Program-made: the position numbers and the translations under genes
The notes under the pieces: generated by a model
What the model was told of the DNA's origin: nothing
Seen by the model: only the letters and a program-made list of their open reading frames with translations
Database searches by the model: none
Assembly (NCBI GenBank): GCA_001769655.1
Contig: MEPC01000004.1
Location: 1 to 64,000, forward strand
Origin: Bacteroidetes bacterium RIFCSPLOWO2_12_FULL_37_12
GTDB lineage: Bacteria; Bacteroidota; Bacteroidia; 2-12-FULL-37-12
Length of the DNA stretch: 64,000 bases
Direction: 5' to 3'
In this document: in pieces, positions 37,494-45,934 of the stretch
How positions within the stretch are numbered: the first letter of the stretch is position 1
Layout: the number at the start of each line of letters is the position of its first letter

Positions 37494-38069
37494 ATGAAAG
37501 CAAAATTAGTTTTATTCACGATTGTAATCGCTTTGATTGCAATAAATAATGAATCGAAAGCGAAAAAAATATCGGAAATAACTAAGATTTTTCCGATGGA
37601 CTCAGGACTTGTCATTCATCAGGTTGGAGAAAAATTTGGTGGAGGCATAGTTTTTTATGTATTTACAGGCACTGACGGAAAACAGCATGGGTTAATAGCA
37701 AGCTTAAATAACCTGAGTACAAATGCAAAATGGAGTGAAAACACAGATAAATTAATTGGTGCACAAAGTAATTCAGATGGTGCAGCGAATACATCTGCCA
37801 TTATTAAGGCAGGTGGTCTGGCTACAGAAGCGGCAGGTGTTTGTCAAGCTTATAATGAGGGTGGGTTTACAGATTGGTACTTGCCATCCATGGATGAATT
37901 TGAAAAACTTGCAAGCAATATTAAAATTGATTGGACCGGTGCAGGTTTTTTTTGGACATCCACAGAAAAAATGAATGGAAGTGCATGGGGTTATGATCTA
38001 AGAAACAAAAAAGCCAACGCCAGTAATAAAACGAGACAAGGAACTATTCGTCCTATTCGGGCTTTTTAA
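37494..38069 (+). CDS. DUF1566 (Lcl C-terminal-like) exported protein
   Basis: This 191-residue protein has a signal peptide and a DUF1566/Lcl_C-type domain from about 50 (GGGIVFYVFTGTDGKQHGLI, CQAYNEGGFTDWYLPSMDEF, FFWTSTE and the ending TIRPIRAF). The domain has a C-type-lectin-like layout related in form to FISUMP. No T9SS sorting domain or lipobox is visible, so it may stay periplasmic or be secreted another way. It shares the leader motif with the FISUMP gene at 27863, which suggests common control of lectin-like surface or exported proteins. Confidence 0.85.
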   Translation: MKAKLVLFTIVIALIAINNESKAKKISEITKIFPMDSGLVIHQVGEKFGGGIVFYVFTGTDGKQHGLIASLNNLSTNAKWSENTDKLIGAQSNSDGAANTSAIIKAGGLATEAAGVCQAYNEGGFTDWYLPSMDEFEKLASNIKIDWTGAGFFWTSTEKMNGSAWGYDLRNKKANASNKTRQGTIRPIRAF

Positions 38070-38078
38070 ATAAAGGGC

Positions 38079-38210
38079 ACCTCTAAAAACTCAAGAACGA
38101 AAAAAAGTTTACCATATAGACACTTAGGCATATAGAATTTCACAATAGAAATAACTATGTGCTTAACTATGTGCGTAAGTTCCTATGTGGTTAAAGTAGT
38201 TTTTAGAGGT
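38079..38210. mobile_element. MITE-like element with 13-bp terminal inverted repeats
   Basis: ACCTCTAAAAACT (38079-38091) and AGTTTTTAGAGGT (38198-38210) are perfect inverted ends. The interior continues as an imperfect inverted repeat (TTTACCATATAG...CTTAGGCATATAG against the reverse of CTATGTGCGTAAG..CTATGTGGTTAA). The 132-bp element carries no ORF and sits 10 bp after the DUF1566 stop. It would fold into one long hairpin. Confidence 0.6.
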
Positions 38211-38254
38211 TTCCTAAACTGCCTCATATCCACACTTCTTATCAACCCCTTACC

Positions 38255-38284
38255 TTGAGAATCTACCATTTTATCGTAATTTTG
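38255..38284 (+). promoter_or_regulatory. Bacteroidota-type promoter of the AAA-ATPase-like gene
   Basis: TTG (38255-38257), a 19-bp spacer and TAATTTTG (38277-38284) fit the consensus. The start codon is only 7 bp after the -7 box, so the predicted transcript begins at or next to the ATG, that is, an essentially leaderless mRNA. Confidence 0.6.
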
Positions 38285-38290
38285 TAAATT

Positions 38291-39829
38291 ATGGATCGAA
38301 AGTTAAAAAAGTTACCGATTGGGATACATACCTTATCTGAAATTATAGAGGAGAATTATCTATATGTTGATAAAACTAAGTATGTATTTAACTTGATTTC
38401 CGAAGGGAAAACCTATTTTCTCTCCCGTCCACGCAGATTTGGCAAATCCCTCTTAATTACTACTCTAGAGGAAATTTTTAAAGGAAACAAGGACTTGTTC
38501 AAAGGTTTGTGGATTCATGACAGCGACTGGAAATGGGAAAAATTTCCTGTTATCCGAATGGATTTTAGCAAACAAAATGCAACTCAGCCCGATGACCTGA
38601 TTGCTCATATAACCAAACACCTTAATCTTCAGGCGGCACACTATGGTATTTCTCTTTCCACCGGAAAGTATTACGAGCAATTTGAACAATTGATCAGGGA
38701 GTTAAGTGCACAAGGCAAAGTCGTCATCCTGATTGATGAATACGACAAACCAATCATTGACCACCTCACGAACATTCCATTGGCAAAACAGATGCGGGAC
38801 ATCCTAAAGGGCTTTTACACTGTTATGAAAGGGATGGATGCTCATCTGAAATTTGTGTTACTTACAGGGGTTTCAAAATTTTCCAAAGCAGGTGTTTTCA
38901 GTGAATTGAATCATTTGGATGATATAACTATGAATCCTAACTATTCAGGTATGCTCGGGATTACCCAACACGAATTGGAGTGTGATTTTGCGCAATATAT
39001 TGAGTTGATTTGTGAGGACAGGAAATGGAACACAAAAGATTTCATGCACCAAATGCAGGAATGGTATAATGGCTATTGCTTTTCGGATGAATGTACGCGT
39101 GTGTATAATCCATTTTCCGTCTTGCTTTTTTTTAGGAATAAGCGGTTTAGCAACTATTGGTTTGAATCGGGTACACCTACTTTCCTCATAGATATAATGA
39201 AATCAAAAAATTATTCCATCTCAGAAATTCCTACCACAGTTGAAGCCATGTCTTTTTCCACTTATGAATTAGAAAATCTTGATATAATTCCGCTCCTCTT
39301 TCAAACGGGGTATCTCACGCTGAAAACATATCACCCAGATACGATGTTATTTACTTTAGATTATCCTAATCTGGAAGTGAAAAAATCATTTTTGTCTTAT
39401 ATACTGAAAGCATATTCCAGACAGATAAGCCCGGTTGCTTCTGTTTACCTGTTAATTGCTGCTTTACGGTCACAGGATTTTGATAAATTTTTTCAGATCA
39501 TGAAATCCTTTTTCAAAGAAATTCCCTACGACCTGCATCTTGATTATGAAAAATATTATCAGACAATTTTTTATACCATTTTCCAACTAATGGGTCTTGA
39601 AATCCTGACAGAATTCAAATTATCGGATGCCAGAATAGATGTGGTAGTTAAAGATTCTGCTATTTTTATTCTCGAATTCAAATTTAACCAAACCAAGGAA
39701 GTGGCTTTGCAACAGATCAAAGAAAAAAAATATTTTGAACCCTGGCTTAACAAAGGGAAGGATATTTATCTTGCGGGCGTAAATTTTCAGGATAAGAACA
39801 TTGAGGGTTGGGTGGTTGAGAAAGTATGA
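38291..39829 (+). CDS. AAA-ATPase-like/PD-(D/E)XK nuclease superfamily protein
   Basis: This 512-residue protein belongs to the PF09820/PF08011-type family. It starts KKLPIGIHTLSEIIEENYLYVDKT, cited here only in part as LPIGI and YVDKT. The P-loop is SRPRRFGKSLL (about 45-55) and Walker B is VVILIDEYDKP (about 150-160). The C-terminal ARIDVVVKDSAIFILEFKF gives the D...ExK nuclease pattern. These genes form large, variable families in Bacteroidota; the role is unproven. The start fits the family, making the very short predicted leader notable. Confidence 0.9.
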   Translation: MDRKLKKLPIGIHTLSEIIEENYLYVDKTKYVFNLISEGKTYFLSRPRRFGKSLLITTLEEIFKGNKDLFKGLWIHDSDWKWEKFPVIRMDFSKQNATQPDDLIAHITKHLNLQAAHYGISLSTGKYYEQFEQLIRELSAQGKVVILIDEYDKPIIDHLTNIPLAKQMRDILKGFYTVMKGMDAHLKFVLLTGVSKFSKAGVFSELNHLDDITMNPNYSGMLGITQHELECDFAQYIELICEDRKWNTKDFMHQMQEWYNGYCFSDECTRVYNPFSVLLFFRNKRFSNYWFESGTPTFLIDIMKSKNYSISEIPTTVEAMSFSTYELENLDIIPLLFQTGYLTLKTYHPDTMLFTLDYPNLEVKKSFLSYILKAYSRQISPVASVYLLIAALRSQDFDKFFQIMKSFFKEIPYDLHLDYEKYYQTIFYTIFQLMGLEILTEFKLSDARIDVVVKDSAIFILEFKFNQTKEVALQQIKEKKYFEPWLNKGKDIYLAGVNFQDKNIEGWVVEKV

Positions 39830-39903
39830 AAATTCCCTAAACGTGCTCTTCTGCTATAAAATCCCAACGTGCACCAATGGCTCCTCTATACCAAAATAGG
39901 GGA

Positions 39904-40473
39904 CTACTTTCCTCCTCCGCTCTTATCGCGTATTGCAGTATATAGTTCCAGAACATCCAAACGTTCTGCCCATTCCTTTAAGTATGCCCTATCTAATGTT
40001 TTCACTTGCATTTCGAAGACCCTTAGTGCATCATTAAATTGTTTTGAACTTCCCCCTGCGTCTTTAGACCATTTGAGTTTAGATAATATGGCATCCTCAG
40101 GTGATTGTACAAACATATACATATCTAAAAATTTTTCTTTGCGCTTCCGTGAAAACCGGGAAATATCAAAAGGAGTATGAGTAAGCATCCAAAAATCTAC
40201 TTTATCCCCTTCATTTATATCAATGATATTGAACATCCCTTCGGTTTCAATGGCTTCTTTAATACTTTCTTTATTCAGATAAAAAAGGTTCTCCGGGAAT
40301 GCTTCAATTAATTTGGAAATATTTTTTTGATTAATGGCAACAATAAAATCTATATCATGTGAAGCCCTGGGCTCTCCATATAAACTGGAAACAACTGAAC
40401 CGGTAAGCATGTAAGGAATCCCGTTGTTTTCCAGAACAGTAATGACCTTTTTTAATAATTCCGGTTGTGACAT
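39904..40473 (-). CDS. Nucleotidyltransferase (MNT/AbiEii-like superfamily)
   Basis: This 189-residue protein shows the pol-beta nucleotidyltransferase core GSVVSSLYGEPRASHDIDFIV, with a GS motif and an HDID metal-binding pair, and a third acidic region around VDFWML. It overlaps the 3' end of the upstream small gene by 22 bp, so the two are translationally coupled. Such pairs of a short protein and a nucleotidyltransferase are frequent in Bacteroidota. They resemble, but do not prove, toxin-antitoxin or phage-defence modules that nucleotidylate a target. Confidence 0.8.
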   Translation of the reverse strand: MSQPELLKKVITVLENNGIPYMLTGSVVSSLYGEPRASHDIDFIVAINQKNISKLIEAFPENLFYLNKESIKEAIETEGMFNIIDINEGDKVDFWMLTHTPFDISRFSRKRKEKFLDMYMFVQSPEDAILSKLKWSKDAGGSSKQFNDALRVFEMQVKTLDRAYLKEWAERLDVLELYTAIRDKSGGGK

Positions 40474-40667
40474 GTTGAAAATTCTTTAATAAAGATTGCA
40501 TGAAATTCTTTTTCACTCAGGTTAGGATGTTTTTTTCTCAATCCGCATTTAAAAAGTTGTTTGGCAAATTCAGATAATTCAAATGCTTTCAATAACCTTT
40601 TCTCAGGTGACATTTTGAAAAGAATCTCATTGTAAATGGCAGCAGAGTTTGAGTCCCGTTGTTTCAT
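40452..40667 (-). CDS. Small partner protein of the nucleotidyltransferase
   Basis: This 71-residue, helix-rich protein contains KMSPEKRLLKAFELSEFAKQ and HPNLSEKEFHAIFIKEF. It precedes and overlaps the nucleotidyltransferase gene. Position, size and coupling suggest a cognate regulator, perhaps an antitoxin-like partner. I cannot name the family. The 249-bp region upstream (to 40916) is AT-rich, with no clear promoter and nothing else visible. Confidence 0.65.
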   Translation of the reverse strand: MKQRDSNSAAIYNEILFKMSPEKRLLKAFELSEFAKQLFKCGLRKKHPNLSEKEFHAIFIKEFSTCHNRNY

Positions 40668-40916
40668 GAGAAATAAGAAAATTAAAATTATACGTTACTG
40701 TCCAGTTCAAAATGAAAAAATACAATTTTGCAACAGATTTACTTACAAGATATTAATTTATTAGTGTGTTCGTGAAATAGTTTCGCTAAGTTCACAGATT
40801 AATGTTAAAAAAAATCTTAATACATTTTTTATATCCGAGTAATCAGTGGCAAAATTTTTTTCTTATTCAATCTATGGTTTAATTGCGTGAGCACTAAACT
40901 GTAACAAATTATTTAA

Positions 40917-41147
40917 TTATAGAAACGACCATTCATCAATCAAAATCTCCCTTCCAATAATCTCTTTTATTTCACTTAACATCATTTTTAATTGGGGGAC
41001 AGAATACTGGTTATTGCTTGGTATAGCAAGCCGATAATTCCCATAAATTAAAAACTCATGACGCCCTCCAGAATAAGGACCATTAAAACCAAGGTTTCTT
41101 AATTTTTTTATAAAATCTCTTCGTTTACAGGGTGACCATCGGTTCAT
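40917..41147 (-). CDS. hicA: HicA-type mRNA interferase toxin
   Basis: This 76-residue protein has the HicA dsRBD-like pattern: RRDFIKKLRNLGFNGPYSGG, the catalytic His in GGRHEFLIYGNYRLAIP, and SVPQLKMMLSEIKEIIG. HicA toxins cleave mRNA and are neutralised by HicB. The gene overlaps hicB by 23 bp and follows it, an antitoxin-first order. Confidence 0.88.
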   Translation of the reverse strand: MNRWSPCKRRDFIKKLRNLGFNGPYSGGRHEFLIYGNYRLAIPSNNQYSVPQLKMMLSEIKEIIGREILIDEWSFL

Positions 41148-41397
41148 ATACCGGTTTTTTATTTAAATTTAAACCATTAATTAAGGGTAATTTGTGTCCA
41201 AGTTTTAACCCCATTACTATCCATTCTTCCAAAGTTGAATGTAGCTCTATTTCACACTCTTTGAGTGTTTTTCCAAATGCAACAACCCCTTTACATACAG
41301 GAATTTTTCCTGAATAGCTTCCATCTTCAAGTTTATCATAAATTGCCTGAGAAATAGCTTTTTCTATATAATTACTTAAAATAAATTTGGTTTGCAT
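41125..41397 (-). CDS. hicB: HicB-type antitoxin
   Basis: This 90-residue protein has the partial RNase H-like HicB fold: LEDGSYSGKIPVCKGVVAFG, then KTLKECEIELHSTLEEWIVMG. No DNA-binding domain follows, which suggests control by toxin binding alone or by the complex. TACCTTTG on the minus strand (41460-41467) is a possible -7 box, without a -33 partner at 19 bp. Confidence 0.85.
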   Translation of the reverse strand: MQTKFILSNYIEKAISQAIYDKLEDGSYSGKIPVCKGVVAFGKTLKECEIELHSTLEEWIVMGLKLGHKLPLINGLNLNKKPVYEPMVTL

Positions 41398-41651
41398 GGC
41401 GTTGGTAAATTTATTAATATAATTATAAAATTAATTTATTTATCTGATTGATAGTATTACAAAGGTAACCAAATTTTTTGAGAATATTATTTTTGTATCT
41501 TTGAAAAGTAAAACAAAAGGAATGCGCAACTACAATCCCTTCATAGCGCCTTTGTGTTAAAATTTTATATACTTAGGCACCAAGGACATTAAGAAACACT
41601 AAAAAAACCGTTAATCTTAACTATTATCATTAACATTAACCATTCAAACGA

Positions 41652-42971
41652 TTGAAAAACATATTCACGTTAGCAACCATTGTGTTGCTCTTATTTTCCG
41701 GTTGCATCAAAGATAAATGCAACGATGTAAAATGTCTCAACGGCGGCACCTGTAATGATGGTACTTGCGCCTGTCCTGAAGGGTGGGAAGGTGTAAACTG
41801 CGAAACCGAAAAAACACAGCAATCCAATTTTGATAAAACCAAAGGATGGAAGTTGGTCCAAACGGTAGAAGTTGTAGATAGAATGCTTGGAATTTCCGGC
41901 AGTGCCGACATTTATTATTACGACATGGATTTTAAAAATAATAATCTAAGAGTCATGAGCTATCAAAGACGAAAATCGCAACAGGATTATAATTATGTAA
42001 ATACAAGAGTGGATGAATACGATGCAAGTGGTAACGTGGTAAAAAGAGATATGCTGGAATGGCCCTTTGAACATCAGATTGAAAACAGACCAGTGCATTT
42101 CATGCTTAGGAACGGTTCACCTATCTTGATTAAAAATAAGCAAGGGGAAACCCCCGGAGGGTCTAAATGGCAGGTGTTTGATAACGGTGTTTTTATTAGT
42201 GAAAGCAATGAAACATGGGGAGAATACCAGGGGCGCTTGACATTGGTGGACAATAATAGCATCTATTTTTGCAGTGGCACTAACGATCCTAATAACCAAT
42301 ATTGTTCTTTTTTTGTAAAACGATTCTCCGGTAGTACATGGGAATATTGGAAGAACGGGACATACAAAAGATTAAACTCTGCTGTTCTGGGAGCCGAAAT
42401 CATTAACAACAAAAAGTATGCTTTTATGGGAAACTATCTCAACGCTGACAGTACAATAATAGCTGTTTTGAGTTTGAATGACTCCACTCAGAAATGGGAT
42501 TTGGAATTTGAACAAAGAATCGCCGGAAACTTTGATTATATGGCTAACGGGATTTATGGAAATATAAGTTCTGTAAAATCTCCTGTGTATTTTAGCAATA
42601 ACGGAAACCCTGTCTTGGTCATAGTAAACTCTCTGGAAAACAACCTTTTTAAAATTAATTGTATTAAAATTAATATTGAAAATAAAAACGTTTCCACATT
42701 GGCAAATATTTCCATCTCTTCCAAACTTTATTCCACAAGTTTTGTTTTGTTAAATGAAGAAGTTTATTTAGGTTACAGACCACAAGTAAACGGAACCGCA
42801 GGCCCCAATACTGTTGTGAAACTTTCCGGAAACAATCCTATCGGAGTAGGGTTACCTGGTCTGACAACAAAATCCTCTGATATTTTTCTCGCGGTCAGAA
42901 ATAATAAACTTTACGCTATTACCTCCTGCGTATGCACGTATGGGGAATTATATGTGGCTACGCCGGAATAG
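41652..42971 (+). CDS. Surface lipoprotein with EGF-like domain (TTG start)
   Basis: This 439-residue lipoprotein (lipobox LFSGC) is followed directly by an EGF-like module at about 22-52 (CNDVKCLNGGTCNDGTCAC, then PEGWEGVNCE), complete with six cysteines. The rest is paralogous to the 31718 lipoprotein (FDKTKGWKLVQT, MDFKNNNLRVM, RRKSQQDYNYVNTRVDEYDA, YVATPE end). The start codon is TTG (TTGAAAAAC), where sister genes have ATG. A TATCTTTG box (41496-41503) with TTG 15 bp upstream may be the promoter. EGF modules are uncommon in bacteria. A role in adhesion is an inference. Confidence 0.85.
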   Translation: MKNIFTLATIVLLLFSGCIKDKCNDVKCLNGGTCNDGTCACPEGWEGVNCETEKTQQSNFDKTKGWKLVQTVEVVDRMLGISGSADIYYYDMDFKNNNLRVMSYQRRKSQQDYNYVNTRVDEYDASGNVVKRDMLEWPFEHQIENRPVHFMLRNGSPILIKNKQGETPGGSKWQVFDNGVFISESNETWGEYQGRLTLVDNNSIYFCSGTNDPNNQYCSFFVKRFSGSTWEYWKNGTYKRLNSAVLGAEIINNKKYAFMGNYLNADSTIIAVLSLNDSTQKWDLEFEQRIAGNFDYMANGIYGNISSVKSPVYFSNNGNPVLVIVNSLENNLFKINCIKINIENKNVSTLANISISSKLYSTSFVLLNEEVYLGYRPQVNGTAGPNTVVKLSGNNPIGVGLPGLTTKSSDIFLAVRNNKLYAITSCVCTYGELYVATPE

Positions 42972-43683
42972 GTAGAGCTTTTATTTTAAAGCGAGAAAGC
43001 AACTCGATTTTTAAAGAAAATTCTTATCTTAAGATGTTGGAGAAATTGCCACAAAAGATTTTAACGTACAAAAACGTCAGTGGAAAAACATGCATGATGT
43101 TCCAAAAGTGCCCCTTCCTCTGTCAGGGTAAACTCCGGCACGACTTTATTTTATAAGGATGGACTTTAGTCCGTCCTTCCTATCCATCCAGTTTATGCTT
43201 CAAAAGTGCCGTAGGCACGGTTCATTTCAAATCCTCAAAAATGTGTCGCTGGTCATACATCACTTTAAACTTATCATAAAACTCCAGATACTCTTCCATA
43301 AAACTTTGTTTTTTTTTATGTATCGTTCCTAAGGAACTCAAGGGTCTGAAGTTAGGCGTTACAACAACGGACTGAAGTCCGTTGTTAAAATATGAACCGT
43401 TCCTACGGAACTAATTTTATATAGTAAAAAATCATTGCAAATTATTAAATCTGATAAAATTAAAAGCAAAGATAAATCCTTTCCAACACCTGACTTGAAA
43501 ATAAGAAGTATCCATTTTAACCATCTATGTTAAAATGAAAATTTTGATGTAAATTTGCACAACTGATTATCGTAATTATTTCACTTGTGAATACGACGTT
43601 TCACCTGAATTTCTTTACAACAACTCTGTTGCAGTATAATCATTAGTTATTGTTGCTTAGTAGCATAATTATAATCTTGCGGA
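42972..43683. other. Repeat-rich intergenic region
   Basis: This 712-bp stretch has no convincing intact gene. It holds palindromes at 43155-43178 (AAGGATGGACT/AGTCCGTCCTT), 43206-43218 (GTGCC-GTA-GGCAC), 43325-43337 (GTTCCT-A-AGGAAC), 43363-43386 (AACAACGGACT/AGTCCGTTGTT) and 43399-43411 (GTTCC-TAC-GGAAC), plus the transposase remnant at 43222. An ORF at 42932-43156 overlaps the lipoprotein end and has no recognisable content. TAAATTTG at 43550-43557 may be a -7 box for the LRR gene. Confidence 0.6.
43222..43320 (-). pseudogene. C-terminal remnant of a REP-associated Y1 (IS200-like) transposase
   Basis: The minus-strand frame reads HKKKQSFMEEYLEFYDKF followed by KVMYDQRHIFEDLK and a stop. 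This matches the characteristic tail of Y1/RAYT transposases (a basic HKK, an EEYxxFLxxF helix, YDxRYIF). The catalytic HUH and Tyr parts are missing; upstream the frame runs into REP palindromes. The surrounding hairpins are the kind of sequence such enzymes move. Confidence 0.6.
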
Positions 43684-45402
43684 GTGAAAATAATAAATAT
43701 ACATCACGTATTTGCCATCCTGCTACCGTTGGGTTTTTGTAACCCACTTTATTCCCAGCCCTTTGTGAATATTCCCGATGTAAACTTTTACAATGCTTTG
43801 CTTAGCCATGGCGGCTTAGACAAAAACGAACCCTTTGGATTAATAGATAGTTTGGAAGCGGCTAATTACGCAGGAGTTATTGATGTTTCCGGAAAAGGGA
43901 TCACCGATATGATCGGAATAGAAAGTTTTACTTCTATTGGTGGATTAGAGTGTGAATATAACAAAATTGACTCGCTTGATTTATCTATGAATAGTAAACT
44001 TGGTTCTGTAACTTGCAATAATAATTTACTTGTCTGGCTTAAAACACCCGAAAATATTTCTAAAATTGACTGCAACAACAATAAAATAAATTTATTAGAC
44101 ATTTCAAAATCACAAAAACTTTCCGAATTGTATTGTAATAATAACTTGATTGAAAATCTGGACCTGTCAGGCGCTCCGTATATTTACAGATTAATATGTG
44201 ATTGGAATAAATTAACAAACCTGAATATTACAGGGTGTAAATACATAAATAAATTAACCTGCGGCGTAAATCAATTAACAAGTTTAGATGTATCCGCCTG
44301 TAAAGACCTGGTGTATTTAAGTTGTGGAAGTAATCAAATGCCCGACTTGAATGTAAACGGGTTAACCAAACTTTGCACACTCTATTGCGGTAATAATAAA
44401 ATAACAAATCTTGATTTATCAACTAATACCGCATTAATTTACTTTGATTGCAGTATAAATCAACTAACTACTCTGGATGTATCTGCAAATACTGCCATCT
44501 ACGATTTGCGTTGTAGAAATAACCTGTTTACCAATCTGGATTTTAAAAACAACCCTGCCCTATTTTATCTTAACTGTGAGTTCAATGTGCTTACCAATTT
44601 AGACATATCAGCGAATAAAGCGCTATCGTTTATAAATTGTGGTCATAATAAATTATCCGGATTAGATCTTTCTGGGAACGATTCGCTATCGTATATGGTT
44701 TGCTGGTATAATCAATTAGACACGTTGGATTTTTCAAACAATAAAGCATTTACCTACCTTGATTGTGACAGCAACTTATTAACTAATCTGGATTTTTCAG
44801 CAAACCCTCTTTTTTATCAATTGAATTGTAAGAATAATCTTTTAACGGAATTAAAGTTTGCCCCAAACAGCATCCTTATTGAATTGAACTGTCCTTCTAA
44901 TAAATTTACTACACTGGATTTTTCCACATTTAAGAAAATGAAATATCTGGATTGCATCAGAAATGATTCACTGGAATTTGTAAATATTTCCGGCGCTACT
45001 TCACTTCTGAGATTTGATGCGTATGAAAATCCAAAATTAAAATGTGTTCAGGTTGATGATGTAGAAAGCGTTAAAGCAAAATATAATTTTAGAATTGACT
45101 CTACCACTTCCTATAGTGTGGATTGCGCTCATCTTGGAGTAAATGAAAACAGTGATCGTTCTATGTTTTTTGTTTTTCCAAACCCTCCTAACAATGTAAT
45201 TAAGTTACAGTATTATAATAATCCAACGAACTTTTCCTATTTCATTATTTATGACTTTACTGGAAAAATTATTTTGAAATCGGAATTACATTCTTTGAAA
45301 GAAGAAATCCTGATAAATGAATTAAGGGCAGGGATATATTTTTACTCACTGACTGACGACGGAAATGTTTTGAAAACAGGGAAATTAGTTATTGCAAGGT
45401 GA
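43684..45402 (+). CDS. Leucine-rich-repeat surface protein with T9SS sorting domain (GTG start)
   Basis: This 572-residue protein has a signal peptide (cleavage near LYSQP) and about 18 LRRs of 20-21 residues (about 75-470) with the pattern L..LDCS.NQLT.LDVS.NTA. Most have Cys at the position before the Asn ladder. The C-terminal part (about 500-572) is a T9SS type A sorting domain (FVFPNPPNNVIKL ... GIYFYSLTDDGN). It is an extracellular binding protein by architecture; the ligand is unknown. The start is GTG, justified by the signal peptide. Confidence 0.9.
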   Translation: MKIINIHHVFAILLPLGFCNPLYSQPFVNIPDVNFYNALLSHGGLDKNEPFGLIDSLEAANYAGVIDVSGKGITDMIGIESFTSIGGLECEYNKIDSLDLSMNSKLGSVTCNNNLLVWLKTPENISKIDCNNNKINLLDISKSQKLSELYCNNNLIENLDLSGAPYIYRLICDWNKLTNLNITGCKYINKLTCGVNQLTSLDVSACKDLVYLSCGSNQMPDLNVNGLTKLCTLYCGNNKITNLDLSTNTALIYFDCSINQLTTLDVSANTAIYDLRCRNNLFTNLDFKNNPALFYLNCEFNVLTNLDISANKALSFINCGHNKLSGLDLSGNDSLSYMVCWYNQLDTLDFSNNKAFTYLDCDSNLLTNLDFSANPLFYQLNCKNNLLTELKFAPNSILIELNCPSNKFTTLDFSTFKKMKYLDCIRNDSLEFVNISGATSLLRFDAYENPKLKCVQVDDVESVKAKYNFRIDSTTSYSVDCAHLGVNENSDRSMFFVFPNPPNNVIKLQYYNNPTNFSYFIIYDFTGKIILKSELHSLKEEILINELRAGIYFYSLTDDGNVLKTGKLVIAR

Positions 45403-45481
45403 AAAACAGAATTCAGTTTTTTTAGCACAAAAACACAAAGAATTTCTTAGTGTATCTTAGAGCTTTTTTGTTAATTTTTTT

Positions 45482-45828
45482 TCACTGTTGTCTGACTAAA
45501 ATAAATGAAATGTCCAAAAAGCCCTGAAAGGGCTAAACTTCATAACACTGGGCATCGCCCTGTGTAGAATAAACGAGTACTTCACCTAACCCTGAAAGGG
45601 TTGCACTTCTAATTCCAAACGTAACTGAAGCATTTATGATAAAAGTTACGCCCTTTCAGGGCTTAGTGAATTACTCGGTTGACATTACACAGGGCGTTGC
45701 CCTGTGTTAGTATATTACACCCTTTCAGGGCTAAACGAAAGTCATATATAATCGGGGGGTACTTTTCTAAAATCACTATTTATCAGAGTGAGAATAGTTT
45801 TTTTATGTGTTTAGTCAGACAACAGTGA
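45482..45828. mobile_element. MITE-like element with 19-bp terminal inverted repeats and REP core
   Basis: TCACTGTTGTCTGACTAAA (45482-45500) and its exact complement (45810-45828) bound 347 bp without a gene. Inside, two copies of a unit of about 90 bp face each other. Each contains CCCTGAAAGGG, then a GGGC-AT/AA-CGCCC hairpin flanked by CTGTGT/ACAC, then another CCCTGAAAGGG. Poly-T on both sides hides any target duplication. The element lies in the gap between the LRR gene and accA. Confidence 0.65.
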
Positions 45829-45934
45829 TTTTTTTTATGGGTGGTACATCATATTTAAAATATTAACCATTCTTAATTATCCTAAAATATGAAATCATTA
45901 AATTGTATCTTCAAAAAAACTTCTGCATTATACG

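Noticed and set aside
42932-43156. ORF of 74 codons overlapping the end of the EGF lipoprotein gene
   Set aside because: It overlaps a well-supported gene, has no signal peptide or family features, and ends in a repeat region; the reading frame looks accidental.
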